Assembly (NCBI GenBank): GCA_024663395.1
Contig: JANFAH010000017.1
Span: 1,054,001 to 1,118,000 of the forward strand
From: Pisolithus tinctorius
Taxonomy: Eukaryota > Basidiomycota > Agaricomycetes > Boletales > Pisolithaceae
Length of the DNA stretch: 64,000 bases
Reading direction: 5' to 3'
Shown: one piece after another, positions 12,270 to 23,900 of the stretch
Layout of the letters: every line of letters begins with the position of its first letter
Numbering within the stretch: the stretch's first letter is position 1
Program-made: the position numbers and the translations under genes
Notes under the pieces: generated by a model
What the model saw: the letters and a program-made list of their open reading frames with translations, nothing else
What the model was told of the DNA's origin: nothing
The model's database searches: none

Positions 12270-13339
12270 ATGTCTGACTTGAGGCCGATCAGCATGACTG
12301 GCAACAACAACGAAGGCCAGGTTGTCATCGACTGGACCCAGGTATCGGATGATGCCATCCGATATGACACTGACGACAAGGAGGAGACGATGAGAGTGAA
12401 GGCCAAGGAGAGAAAGAGACAAAAGGTGGCTGAACAAGCCCGGCGCGAGGAGCAGGCTCGGCTTGAGGCTGAGAGGGTGGCGAGGGAGCAAGCCAAGGCC
12501 GAGAGGGCTGAGAGGGAGAAGGTCAAGAGGGTGGCGCAGGAGGCCGAGGAGCAAAGGGTGCACGAGGACGAAGAGAAGTGCAGGGCCAAGGAGGAAAAGG
12601 AGGCCGAGCAAAAACGCAAGGCCGAGACCAGGAAGGGTAGTGAGGCTGGGGGTGAGGTGAAGAGGGTGGTGATGGATCCCGGGTGAGTACCTTTTTAGCC
12701 TTGTGCATTTTCCCTCCTAACAACGTTTTTAGTTGTACCCGCTGCACCCGGGCAAACACCATCTGCGAGTTCCTTGTGGATGGTAACAAGAAGCAGGTTG
12801 CCTGCATACGGTGCAACCAGTCCAAAGGCAAGTGCCAGTGGCCTGGGGATGGGAAGGATGCCGAGGCCGGTCCTAAGGCCAAGGCCGACAAAGGGAAGAA
12901 ATGGAAGGCCGATGAAGAGATGCCAGAGCCTGGGCCGAGTCAAAAGAAGTGGGCGAAGTCGAAACCGATCGAGGTGCTGGAGATCAACGAGCCCAAAGCC
13001 CGAGGGAGCAGGCTGAGGGAGGCCAGTGCTGAAAGGTACTCAGGTTTGGAAAACAAGCTCGAGCGACTGATCAAGGCCGTGGGGCTGATTGCCAACAACC
13101 TGGCCAGCCTCTTCGAACTTCACGAGACTGCAGTCGAAAACTCAGGCTGGATCGCCGACGCACTCAAGGCCATGCTCAATGAGTCGTATGGCTTTGGTAT
13201 GGCAGTCTCTCCCTCGGACTCAGGCTCGTCTGAGCTCGACTCCGAGGAGATGCACGAAGAAGCAGAGTGGTTAAAGGCCCACGGCGAGGATGAAGAGGAG
13301 TCCGAGGGGGAGGACGAGAGTATGGCCAAGGCTGAGTAG
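12270..13339 (+). CDS. Antisense accessory gene of gypsy-C: coiled coil plus Zn2Cys6-like cluster
   Basis: A two-exon gene on the strand opposite to gag-pol: exon 12270-12682, GT-AG intron of 50 nt (12683-12732), exon 12733-13339, giving 339 residues. I start at MSDLRPIS because gypsy-D's homologue also starts MS at the matching place. About residues 40-130 form a strongly charged Arg/Glu/Ala coiled coil. Exon 2 opens with cysteines spaced C-x2-C-x6-C-x12-C-x2-C-x6-C, the arrangement of fungal Zn2Cys6 clusters, though the basic DNA-contact residues usual after the second cysteine are weak. A Lys/Glu-rich linker, a short helical segment (LENKLERLIKAVGL) and an acidic, serine-rich tail follow. 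It converges on the 3' end of pol. Function unknown; a nuclear or nucleic-acid-binding role is inference. Confidence 0.7.
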
Positions 13340-13537
13340 GCTCGTAGCATAGTGTTTTTGTTGTTTCCTCTGCAAATGTCATGTGTCCAGCGTCCGGTGT
13401 CTGGTTCTGGTCTTGTATAGTAAGTGAGAACAAGCAAGAAAAAGAAAACAAAGTAAGTAAAGGATCAAAGGAACACTAGATACCGATAGAAAAACAGAAA
13501 CGGAAACAGAACAGCGAGGCCAGTCGAAGCCGGACCT

Positions 13538-16465
13538 TCACTGGAAGGGGCCGGGTTTATTAGGGTAGCGGGAATGAAACTCTTGCACGAGTTCAGAGGC
13601 ATTATCAAGTTCGGTAGCAAGTACCCATGTAGTTTCCTTGTCAGTCCCCTCGTAGCTGGTCCACCGGACTAAGTATTGAAGCCAACACCGGCAACGCTGG
13701 TCGACCTTAGAGTCGAGGATTTCTGCCACCTCGAACTCTAGGTCACCATCGACTTTGACTGGTGGGGGTGGCGGTTGAGTCCGGTTTGGGATGGTATTAG
13801 GGATGGCCAGCTCGAGTTGAGAAACGTGGAAGACCAGGTGTACTGCGCACATTGAGTCCGGCAGGCGCAGTGTGAATGAGTGGGTACCGGCCTGAGCTAT
13901 GACCGGGTACGGTCCAAGGTTTTTTTCCAAGAGCTTCTTGGAAGGCCGAGTAGACCGGAAGTATTTGGCTTTGACATATACTTGGTCGCCAACCTTGAAG
14001 TCTGGAGCCGGCATGTGTTTGGCATCGGCCAGGCCTTGGTAGCACTGTTGTGCGAGGGTCATCTCCTCACGTAGGTATTGGTGCAGTGAGTCTAGGTCAA
14101 CTGCATAGTCACGAGCCCGAGCAGAAGTGAGGTCGCACTCCGGGTACACTGAGATGTTGGGGTGGTATCCCTTATTAGTGAAGAAAGGGGAAACACCGGT
14201 AGTAGCACTAGGGGTGTTATTGTAGGCGAACTCGGCCAGGGGTAGTAGCTTGGCCCAATTGTCCTGCTGGTAGTTGCAGTACACTCGGAGATATTGTTCT
14301 AGGGTCTGGTTGGTCCTTTCGGTCTGGCCATCACCTTCGGGGTGGTAGCCCAAGGTGAAATGTAAGTGCATGTCTAAGGCCTTACCGAGTGACCGGAAGA
14401 AGTGAGACATGAACTCCGAGCCTCGGTCTGAGGTTACATGGGCCAGCACTCCGTGCTTCGAAAAGACATGGAGTAGGAATAATTTGGTGAGTTCTGGGGC
14501 TGTGATAGTGTCGTGGGTGGGGATGAATATGGCCTGCTTGGAAAGCCGGTCAACTACAACGAGGATGGCCGTGAAGCCGGTAGAGGCCAGAAGCTGCTCA
14601 ATGAAATCCATAGAGATGGAATTCCATGGCTTCTCTGGCACCAGGAGTTGCTTGAGGAGGCCATAAGGCCAATGGCGGGGAACCTTAGCCCGAGCACAGG
14701 CCGTGCAAGACCAGACATAGTCCTTGACGAAGGTCCTGAGGCCGGGCCAGGTATATTCATGCCGAATGAGCTCTAGGGTTCGGTTTTGGCCAAAGTGGCT
14801 GGACATGGGATGGTCATGCTTAAGGTGCAAGACCCTGAGGTGGAGATCATTTGAGTCCAGGACGTAGATCCTTCCATCGAGACGAAGGAAGCCAGTGTCA
14901 TCTACTGACCACCGGGGATCTGACATGTCGGACAGGCGGATTTGTGAGACCGGGTCGTCCAGCAGTGTGGTCAGGATGTCATTATGAAGTTTCTCTACAT
15001 CCATCGGTGCGACTGCTCGTAAGACCAGGTACTTGAGGTATGTGGCGTGAAGGGAAACTGCTAGCTGCTCTTGGGTGAAGACCGGTCTCAGGTTCTGTGG
15101 GTTCACTCGAGCATAGCTGCTATCCCCCTCTTTGGGGTAGATGTCCCATCGTCTAGTTAGGGCATTGGGCTTAGCCCTGAGCTTACTGGGCCTGAACCTG
15201 ATGATCATGTTGAATTGAGACAGGAATTCGGACCAGCGAGCTTGGCAGCAGGTGAGTACCTTAGAGGTAGAAAAGTACTCAAGATTCTTGTGGTCAGTAA
15301 CAACGTCAACCGGTGAGGCCAAGCCCTCAAGGTAGTGGCGCCAGGTCCAGAATGCTTCAAATATAGCAAGCAATTCCTTGTCATGAGTATCATAATTCAA
15401 CTCTGGGGCCATCAGAGTCCGGGAGTAGAATGTGACCGGATGTATCTGGCCATCGCCGCAGGTGATAGAAAGGATGCCGGTGATGGCATAGTCCGAAGCA
15501 TCGGTCTCGATGGTGATGGGGACCTCGGGGATGAAATGAGTTAAGACCGGCGCGGTAGTGAAGGCGGCCTTGAGGTTGTTGAATGATTGGCGGCACTCCT
15601 CAGAGAAGTTCCAAGGAGCCCCCTTGTGGGTAAGCCAAGTCAGTGGCACGACGATGTCCGAGTAATTAAAGATAAACCAGTGGTAGAAGTTGGCGAATCT
15701 GAGGAAAGACTGAATGTCCTTGACCTTGCGAGGCTCAGGCCAATCGCAGATGGTCTGGACCTTTTCCTTGGACATCATGAGGCCGGCAGGGGAGAGGTGG
15801 AATCCGAGGTATTCGACCGAGTCCGAGTGGAACTCACATTTCTCCGGCTTCACATAGAGGCCATGAAGCCGAAGCCAGCAGAGGACCTCTCGGACATGCT
15901 GCTTGTGGGAATCTTTATCTCCGGAGTAGATCAGGATGTCATCTAAGTAGATGACTATGCATACATCCAACATATCCGCGAAGATAGTGTTGACGAAGCG
16001 CTGGAAAGCGGCTGGGGCATTGGTGAGGCCGAAAGGCATCACTAACCACTCGTAGGATCCATACCGAGTCCAGAATGCGGTCTTCCATTCATCACCCAGA
16101 GCAATCCAGACGAGATGGTAGGCATGCTGGAGATCAATCTTAGTATAGATTTTGGCTCAGCTGGGTGAGTCCAAGAGGTCGGAGATGAGTGGTAGCGGGT
16201 ATTGGTCTTTCTTAGTGATCTTGTTGAGGCCATGGAAGTCTACACAGAGTCGGAGGGAGCTGTCCTTCTTTTTGACAAAGAGGACCGGAGCAGTGTAAGG
16301 GGAAGACGTTGGCTGAATGAATCCGGTAGTAAGGTTTTCATCGATGAAAGTCCAGAGAGCCTGGAGCTCAACCGGAGACAGCGAGTAGATTGTGCCGAGA
16401 GGCGGGGTTGTTCCTTCTTTGAGCTCTATCTTCAGATCATACTCCCAGTGTGGTGGGAGTGCCAA
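13538..16465 (-). pseudogene. Gypsy-C pol: RT, RNase H, integrase and chromodomain
   Basis: The polyprotein's catalytic part. The RT has WLVMPFGLTNAPAAFQRF and the active-site YLDD in CIVIYLDDILIYSGD. RNase H follows with ETDASDYAITG and DHKNLEYF. The integrase has an HHCC zinc finger (HLKHDHPMSSHFGQ, then SCTACARAK), followed by SMDFIEQLL, TSDRGSEF and GYHPEGDGQTERTNQ for the DDE triad. The C-terminus, FEVAEILDSKVDQ to LVRWTSYEGTDKETTWV, is a chromodomain of the chromovirus type. One stop (TGA, plus-strand 16157-16159) separates the RT fingers (16465-16160) from the long open part (16042-13538), at a codon that is arginine in relatives. Confidence 0.9.
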
Positions 16466-16599
16466 GGCCTTGGCCTTGCTGAATACATCAGCGAAGTCAT
16501 GGTACTCTTCCAGTACGTTGGGTAAGGCCAGAGGAGGGGAAGCCGAGGCCGATCAGGCTTGAGCTGAGTCTGAGGGACGGAGCTGAAGTTGGAACTGGA

Positions 16600-17193
16600 C
16601 GGACCCTTCTAGTTGCAGGCGTGCAGAAAAGCGGCTGCATTGATTAGGGAAACCAGAGGGGCCTTCAGAGGGGTGCAAGCCGGAGAGTCGGAGACTGGTA
16701 CAGATGGCGTGAGGCCGGGTTGGTCGCTAGGACTGGAGTCAGGAAGGCCAGTGGAGACCAGGCTTACAGGGGGTGTCGACGGGGTTGGCATTCCTTGTGC
16801 AGGAGTCCGGAATGTTAGACTGCTCAGTACCCAGTCAATCAATGGATTGTAGTGGGTGAGCCAGTCATGTCCAAGAACTATCTTACACTCGGAATCCAAT
16901 GGGGCTAAAAACAGGGTTACCAGGGTGACATCGCCGGACGCAAAGCGAATATTGACATCTACTGCTTGGGTTATGGTGAAGGTGGATGTTCCATTGAAGA
17001 GCCGGAGTCAGATTGGGGAGACCGAGTACGGGGTAAATGAGTGTTGATTAACAAAATGATTATCTATAAAACAATGGGTGGAACCGGAGTCCACTAAAGT
17101 ATGAAGCCGAGGTATTTCTGGGTTTTCTAATGTGACATATGGGGTTAAAGAATTTGGGCTGGAAAGAGCAGACGCGTTGAGATGAGCCTCCAA
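16600..17193 (-). pseudogene. Gypsy-C protease region
   Basis: This lies between gag and RT. LHTLVDSGSTHCFIDNHFV carries the aspartic-protease active site (DSG). Downstream is CKIVLGHDWLTHYNPLIDW, the usual block after the protease in gypsy elements. A proline- and serine-rich linker then leads to RT. Stops and frame changes separate this piece from gag (ends 17253) and RT (starts 16465). Confidence 0.8.
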
Positions 17194-17252
17194 GTTTGCA
17201 CAACCGGAGTCAGCGCAGCTCCCAGATTGTGCAGAGTCCTGGGAGCTGCTAC

Positions 17253-18594
17253 CTATTTTTTTGTCTCAGGGGTAGTACCTGAGCCCAAGGCCGGTGCGGC
17301 CTCAGTGGTAGCCGCAGTGCGAGCCTTGGCCTTTCCAGCTTTCTTGGGGCATTTGTCAGCAAAGTGACTGGACCCTCCACAGAACATGCAGAGGTTTCCG
17401 TCTATGCGACGCTTGCATTCTTCCAGGGTAAGCTTTCCATCTTTGCCGAGTTTGCTAGGCTCGGGCTTAGATGAATTGCTGTTACTATTGTTGCCCGGCT
17501 TAGGGGTAGAACCAGAGTTGTTATTGTTGCCAGTCTTGGTCTTCTCTTGACCAGTCTTGGACTGGTTATTGTTGCCAGAGCTGCCGGACTTATTGTTACT
17601 AGAGTTAGTCGAGCCTTGGTGCTTGCTCGCCCACTGGACTTCTTCCTTGCGCTCCCAATAGTGCGCATCTATTTCTTGGGCGAGGTGGCAGAGCTCGTGA
17701 AGTGTCTGGGGTTTGCCAACTTGACAGACCTCATCCTTGATTCGGTCTGGGAGGCCAGAATAGAAGTGGTGGCGCAGCGCTCCATCACCGTAGCCTTGGA
17801 CTTGCGAGGCAAGCTGATTGAAGTCGACTACATATTTATTAATGCACTGACTTTCCTTCATGTGCAAGTGGTCGAGTTGGCTCTCGGTGTCAGCAACCGG
17901 GTTGTGAGGGCCAAAGGTGGTTTGCAATTCTAGGACGAACTCCCTCCAGGAGTCCATCCAGAGAGGCCGGTCATCGGGGTCATCGAGCCTGAGTAAGTCC
18001 AGCTCGAACCAGTCTAAGGCCATGCCTTTGAGGTACGACTGGGCGAAGATGACCTTGGCGCTGTCGGTCTTGGAAATTAAGCTCGCACTGGATAAAGAAT
18101 GCGTGGAGCTTCTTAGGGTCGGTGCCATCAAAGGTATCGGGCTCGCGTAGCTTGGCCCTGCTTGAGGACTCAGGACTAGTACGGGCGTTGCGAGCCAACA
18201 GCTTGATGGCCTTTGCGAGACTGTCGAAGACCGTGACCGCGGGTTCGGTGTCCGGGTCTGGGAAGTCTGGTTCATCCTCCGGATCATCCTCATCCGGATT
18301 ATCGTTACCGGGCCCATCATCGCCGGGACCATTGCTGGGGTCATCATTATCTGGGTTATTATCATCATCATCGCCGGGGTCACCCTCAGGGATGGGAGCA
18401 GTGGGACGACGTGGGGTGGGGGTATTAGATGTGCAGGCTGAAAAGCCCCTGAAGGGACTAACAGGATCTGGGGAGCGCCTAGTGGTGCCCAAAGCAGCTA
18501 GTGCTGTTTCGCGGCGAGCCCCACTGGCTGAGGCAGAGTCAGGGTTAGTGGCAGAACGACCATGGGGAGGTTGAAAATGAGTCTTAGTTGCCAT
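17253..18594 (-). pseudogene. Gypsy-C gag, one frameshift
   Basis: It starts at MATKTHFQPPHGR (18594), 38 nt after the 5' LTR. An Asp/Pro-rich N-terminal part is followed by the conserved FDGTDPKKLHAFFIQCELNFQD block. A one-base change near 18070 shifts the frame, and the capsid-like part continues as AKVIFAQSYLKGMALDWFE. The C-terminus has an Asn/Ser/Gly-rich linker and a CCHC knuckle, CMFCGGSSHFADKC. It stops at 17253. Confidence 0.85.
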
Positions 18595-18632
18595 GATGTA
18601 TTAGACCCACACAAGTGGAGAGTCTGAAATAC

Positions 18633-19158
18633 TGTCAAGTACGGGGTTTCTGGGTTGAGACTGGACTGGAGACCGAAGCAGGCGCGAGGCCAAGGGATCG
18701 GAGTCAGGGGTAAAGACGAAGGTACAGATGAGTGGACTGGTTGGACTTAGCGACTGAAGGTACAGCGCTATTCCCTTACGTGGATCTCAGTCCGAGTCTG
18801 AGGCCAAAGTGGGGTTATCAGGGTTAACTTAGTTGATTTCAGACTGAGGTCTACAGGCCAAGTATCTATGAGTTTATATACTAGAAACAACTATAGTACG
18901 GAGACCGGTAATGCCGGTCTTGCAAGGATTGCTAAGATGATTGGTAAGACAAGGATTACTAATGTATGACTAAGGTAGCAGAGACCGGGATAGGTGGACC
19001 GGGGACAGGACCAGGGACAGGACTTAACCGAAATGACAGACACTGCAAAGCAGTGTCTACCGTGCTAGGACATCTGGGGATAGCGAACAGGCAAGGCCAA
19101 TGCCGGACTAAGTGAGTGTGAGGCTGAGTCCGGCCGGGGTCGAGACATGGCTATGACA
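18633..19158 (-). repeat. Gypsy-C 5' LTR (minus-strand orientation)
   Basis: 526 bp. The difference in length from the other LTR is a 12-bp tandem duplication near 19005-19025 (GGACAGGACC repeated). Other differences are mostly C/T and G/A transitions, several at CpG. Confidence 0.9.
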
Positions 19159-19430
19159 TGCATGCAGAAAGCAATGGGGTGATTCATGGACCACACCCAA
19201 CTGGAACAGGTGAGAATGCGAGCCATCATACACACAGCAGTCATGCTAACACCTGCCTATGCTCTAGCTACATCTCGGAAACAATTGCCAAGGACAAAGA
19301 TCACTACAAGGTCCATGTCATTCACAACCTGTTCATGGAAGATGTGCACACAGATGACAGGTTTTTCACTGGGCCCGTCGCTTCGGCTGGTCTTGGGGCT
19401 GCTGAGGATCTCCTTCAAGAAATGGTTTGA
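19159..19430 (+). pseudogene. 3' part of the gene interrupted by gypsy-C
   Basis: If gypsy-C and one copy of its target duplication are removed, the reading frame runs on from WFDA at 11618 into RRKQWGDSWTTPNWN. It then crosses a GT-AG intron (about 19209-19266) to SYISETIAKDKDHYK and a stop at 19430. This C-terminal pattern fits the same uncharacterised family as 10395-11618. The restored frame argues that the insertion is the main lesion, besides the TGA at 10750. Confidence 0.5.
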
Positions 19431-20703
19431 TGGTTTACATCCATACTGTACCCTGTTCAATCTCCTGTCGTCCATAGCACAACACTCCATACATTTTAGT
19501 ACTGTATGATTAAAGGACGTTGTCTACATTGAGCATTACACCCACTTTCTTTATACATCACCCAACATTTGAGCGTCTGACTCCACATGTGTGATTGCAA
19601 CTGTTGGAGAGTGCATCCTCAATCTCCTCCCCAGCATGTACTCTGCTCGGCATGACGTCCAGTTGAGAGTTGTCACTGTTCATCAGCTTGTTGTGTGATA
19701 CATGGTCCTGGTACCATAATGCATTCATATGTGATCTGTACCAGCAGCCAAATGAGTGAATAGACAACGAATTCATGCATTACAACCCAAGGCAGTGGCA
19801 TAATAATCTGGGGCCAACTAATCTTCAACCCATGGCTCAGCTACATTGAAACATATTATTTGCCAAGCTCACCCATCCAACATCACAGAGCAAATCTTGT
19901 ATTCTACTTCAACTGGCGACGACAACCAGCAACAACCAAAATTTGGTGAGCAGAGTCCATTGTAACCACCAGACGGAATTCCCTTTTTAACTGCATTCTC
20001 AATTATAGAATACACTAATTGCGTCTGCCTATGGTTAACCAGGAGCCGACAGTTTTGCATGCTGGTGTATGTTGACATTTCTGTGCCTACCTCCTAGAGT
20101 ATAAAAGGGCTTGTAAAGTGTAGATTATGGGGACTCTTTTTTCCCTACATCAAATACAGACCCAAATGTCTGGATAACGTTGTAGCGTGTTTAAGAAAGT
20201 TCAGTTGTGCCTACACTGCAAGTCCTAAAACTTCGCACTGGAGTCACAGTTATAGTCTTCCGATCACCGGCCGTGGAACGCAGAGGCAGTAGGTGAAAAC
20301 TGTGAGTATTCGGACGCAGAAAGATGGCTGCTTGGTTGGGAACGGTGATGTCTTCGGGCTCACTCGCGTAGCGCAACAACTTGAAGGTCGTGATCCCGCA
20401 CACCTCCCACTGTGTGATGCTTCTCAGCAGGGAGGCACGAAGTAGCGATGCTGACCGCACAAATTCGGTGCTGCATCGTCAAGTCAGTTCCTGTTCTACG
20501 ATACAAGTCTGCATGATACCCGCAGTACATACATACATGCGTATCAAGTGGTGGGCGCTGCCACATGTCTGCTGTGCCAGTTGGCGCTCACGAGCCTGCC
20601 CACAGCATTCGCTCAGCTTCGTCTTTCCCTCCTAACTTCACTCTTGCAACGTCAATTCAAACGCACAAATCTTGCACGGAATATACACCTAATTGTGACA
20701 TCA
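19431..20703 (+). other. Intergenic region upstream of the NLR gene, with a TATA box candidate
   Basis: No protein-coding signal. GAGTATAAAAGGGC at 20097-20110 is a good TATA box on the plus strand and could serve a transcript reaching the NLR start at 20831, with a long leader. Just downstream, GGGGACTC then T6 then CCCTACA (20138-20158) loosely resembles the hairpin end of the TGTAGGGA insertion family. Confidence 0.35.
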
Positions 20704-20937
20704 ATGGACGGTAATCAGTTGAAGAGATGTCGCTCCAGCTCTGTCAACCCATCCAGTTCTTTTCCTCCTTCGGTATGTCGTCTGATCTTTCCTAGCGATG
20801 GTATGTGTCAAAATACTCATTTTTTTCGCAATGACCGGCAAGCAGTCAAAGAAACCTCCCACCAGCCTTGCAAATCCATCCAACTTCGATGCTTCTTCGG
20901 TATGCAGATCACTCCTCTCTGGCGATGGTATATGTCA
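20704..20937 (+). repeat. Tandem duplication of the first exon and donor region of the NLR gene
   Basis: 20704-20812 and 20831-20937 are diverged copies. Each runs ATGRMCGG.AA.CAGT through a Ser/Pro-rich short coding exon, a TTCGGTATG splice-donor-like site and TCTxGCGATGGTATRTGTCAA. Only the second copy joins in frame to the rest of the gene by GT-AG splicing in my model. The first could be an alternative first exon. Confidence 0.6.
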
Positions 20938-23900
20938 ATTGGCCAACATCAGTCACAGGGATCTTCTCAGGCTACTGCTCATCTATCCTCTGATATTCAA
21001 ACGTCGGGCAGTGCCTCTCAGGCGCCAATGTGGGTTTTTGCTCATCCATCAGAGCCAAGTTCCACAAGTCCCATCACGGGAGGGAGCACTGACATCCATG
21101 TTGATCGGGCGATTTACGAACACAGCGGACAATTTCAGGTCGCTCCGAACTACAATGTATGTGATCTGTGCTGTCTCAATCTTTCGACAACTCTAAGGAA
21201 GCTCGCTGGACAGACTCAGAGGTCGGCGGATCAACCAACTTTCGGCAATATGGATTCCATGTCGCCGACATTCCTCGGCATGGGTCCCGTGAGGGATGTG
21301 GGCGTAGGGGGTGTTGACCCTGCGACTAGTGCGAATACCGCACTCGCCGAGACCCAAAGCTTCCCCAATACGTATCTAAAACCGTTCAAAGATTTCAATC
21401 AAGCCGTCACTACCCTCACTAAGGTAGGGAATTATTGTTCTGCATCCATCCGATGACCCCATGCCTGTGCCAGATCCATCCATACGCCCGTATGGCGCTG
21501 GGAATGTTAGTAGCCATTTCTCAGGTACGTTCTCACTGCTGTATGCATTCCGCATCTTGCGTAGTCGTACGTAGATGTTCGTAGTTCAACAGACCCGAGA
21601 TGAGCGGGTCTCCCGCCTCCTGGATACAGTTAGAAAGGTTTACGAATTCCTCACGGAAGAAAATACCCTCAAGGAAATTTCGGGCAAGCGGGAAACCTTT
21701 GCGAAGATCGCACTCATGACAAGTGGTGCGGTGCAGTTCATCAAGAATTATTCCGCGACCGTGGACTTCTGTACGTCAATCGCACTTGCCCACCAGCCGA
21801 GCTAATGTAAGGTGGTATCAGGGAAGGGATCAGGGAAGGACGTAGAATATGAGGCGCGCGATGTTTCTATTGCCTACACCGAGGCGCTAGACGACTTGAT
21901 GCAACAATACCGACGCCACGAAGACCGGGGCGTCCAGGTCGATGCATTCCGCGTACTTGAAGAACTGGACTTGGACGGTTTCGCCCGTGCCCGGGGCGTG
22001 GGTGTCAATTGGACCAAGAGATGCCTTGATGGCACCAGGACGGAGATTCTCACGGATATTATTAACTGGATCTATGATACCGCTGAAAATATGCCACGCG
22101 TCCTCTGGCTCCACGGGCAAGCTGGAAAAGGGAAATCTGCCATTGCGCACACGATCGCTCTGTGGTTTAAGAACATCGGAGGAGTCGGGTCCTGTTTTTG
22201 CTTTTCTCGTGACTGGCAGGCCGAGCACCTCGAAGAACAGTTAATCAGGACAGTTTCATGGGATCTCGCAGAACGTGATCCTGCCTTCCGGCGAGCCTTA
22301 GCGGATGCAGTTGCGAAGGATGATGCTCTCAAAACTACCTCTGACATCGCGCTTCAGTGGAAGCGACTCATTTCGGAACCATTGCATAAGATCTCGGGGC
22401 AAATCGTTGGGAATGTGCTCGTCGTCGTCGACGCGTTGGACGAAAGTGGGGCAGAGCCATCGCGGAGGCACCTGCTCTCTGTGCTTGCGTCAGCCCGAAC
22501 TGCCGAACTGCCTCACAACGTCCGCATTCTCGTAACGTCTCGCTCATTGCCTGATATCGAGCACGTCTTCAATGCTGCTCAGCATGTGAGGTCGACCTCG
22601 TTGGACGACGTCTCTACAGGGTTATCGGAACGCGACGTCCGATTGTACATCATGAAAAAAATGGGCCATCTTCGGGGCGTTGGGCCTGCAGTAGTTCATG
22701 GGATATCCCAGAAGGCGGAGGGTCTATTCGAATGGGCGCGTCTGGCTTGTGAATTCGTTAACCCAGGTGCGGTCAAGAACGGATCAGTCAAGGGGCGCGT
22801 CGACAATGTGATGAATCTTCGTTCAGGAGGCGGATTGCTGGACGCCATGTACCGAGCGATTCTTGACGACAGTATCCCCAAGGACGAAACGACGCTGACC
22901 CAGTTCCACTCTGTGATGCAGCAGATCATGTCAGCACCCGAACCTCTGCACTTGAATACTCTGAATAAGATGCGCGGTCACTTCCCTGACAAGGAGGATC
23001 ATTATGACGTAATTGCGATTCTTGAATGCATGGCCCCACTATTGGGTGGCATTACAGATAGGTCTTCTCCTGTCCGACCACTGCATGCATCGTTCTATGA
23101 CTTCCTGATGGATCGTTCACGGAGTGGTGTCTACTTCACTGACATGCCTGATGGAAAAGACCTGGCCTTTGCCACATTGCAGATTCTCCGTGATGAGCTT
23201 CAATTCAACATCTGTGGATTGGAAAGCTCATACCTGGCCAATGCTAAAGTTCCTGATCTGTCGAAGAGAATTAAGGAGAACATTCCACACCATCTCTCCT
23301 ACTCCAGTCGATTCTGGGGCCAGCATTTGCAAAAGGCAGCATTTGACTTGGAACTTGTAGGGTTGGTGAAGGCTGTTGTTGGAAGTGAAAAGATTCTGTT
23401 TTGGCTGGAGATAATAAGTCTTCTGGGGATGGTTGGAAAGGGTGTGGATGCTCTTGGTACTGTTGCAACATGGCTATGCGTGAGTACCTTATGTACAGTG
23501 TTTGATGACATCTGACAAGACAATGAAGGGACAAGATGGCTTCAATGATGTATTGGCATTGGTAGAAGATGGAATCCAGTTGATTCGGAATTTTGGTGGT
23601 GTGATAGTGCACAGCACTCCACACCTATATGCTTCTGCATTGCCATTTATTCCTTGCAATACATTGCTATCAATGATGCTCTTGCCAAAATTCCCAAGGC
23701 TGGCTAGAGTTGCTGTAGGAGGTTTGAAAGGGTGGCCAGTTGAACAGCAGCTACTGCAAGGCCATGCATCTGAAGTTCAATCAGTTGCATTCTCACCTGA
23801 TGGGAAGAGAATTGTCTCAGGCTCAAGGGACAAGACTGTGAGAGTCTGGGATGTTGAGGGAGGTGTGCAGATTGGCAACCCTCTTGAGGGCCATTCAGAT

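Larger units (their letters stand above)
11619..19158 (-). mobile_element. Gypsy-C: full-length Ty3/gypsy chromovirus
   Basis: A complete LTR retrotransposon on the minus strand with LTRs at 11619-12132 and 18633-19158. Flanks are TGCAC (11614-11618) and TGCAT (19159-19163), a 5-bp target duplication with one change at a CpG. Both LTRs start TGTCAAGTACGGGG and end GGCTATGACA, and they differ mainly by transitions plus a 12-bp duplication in the right LTR. The gag, protease, RT, RNase H, integrase and chromodomain order is kept, but a gag frameshift and at least one stop make it probably non-autonomous. It still has plentiful CpG, so it is among the youngest insertions here. It carries an antisense gene at 12270-13339. 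Confidence 0.93.

Noticed and set aside
13880..16525. Plus-strand ORFs opposite gypsy-C pol
   Set aside because: They are shadows of a long, well-supported minus-strand pol; none has a recognisable domain, unlike the antisense gene at 12270-13339.
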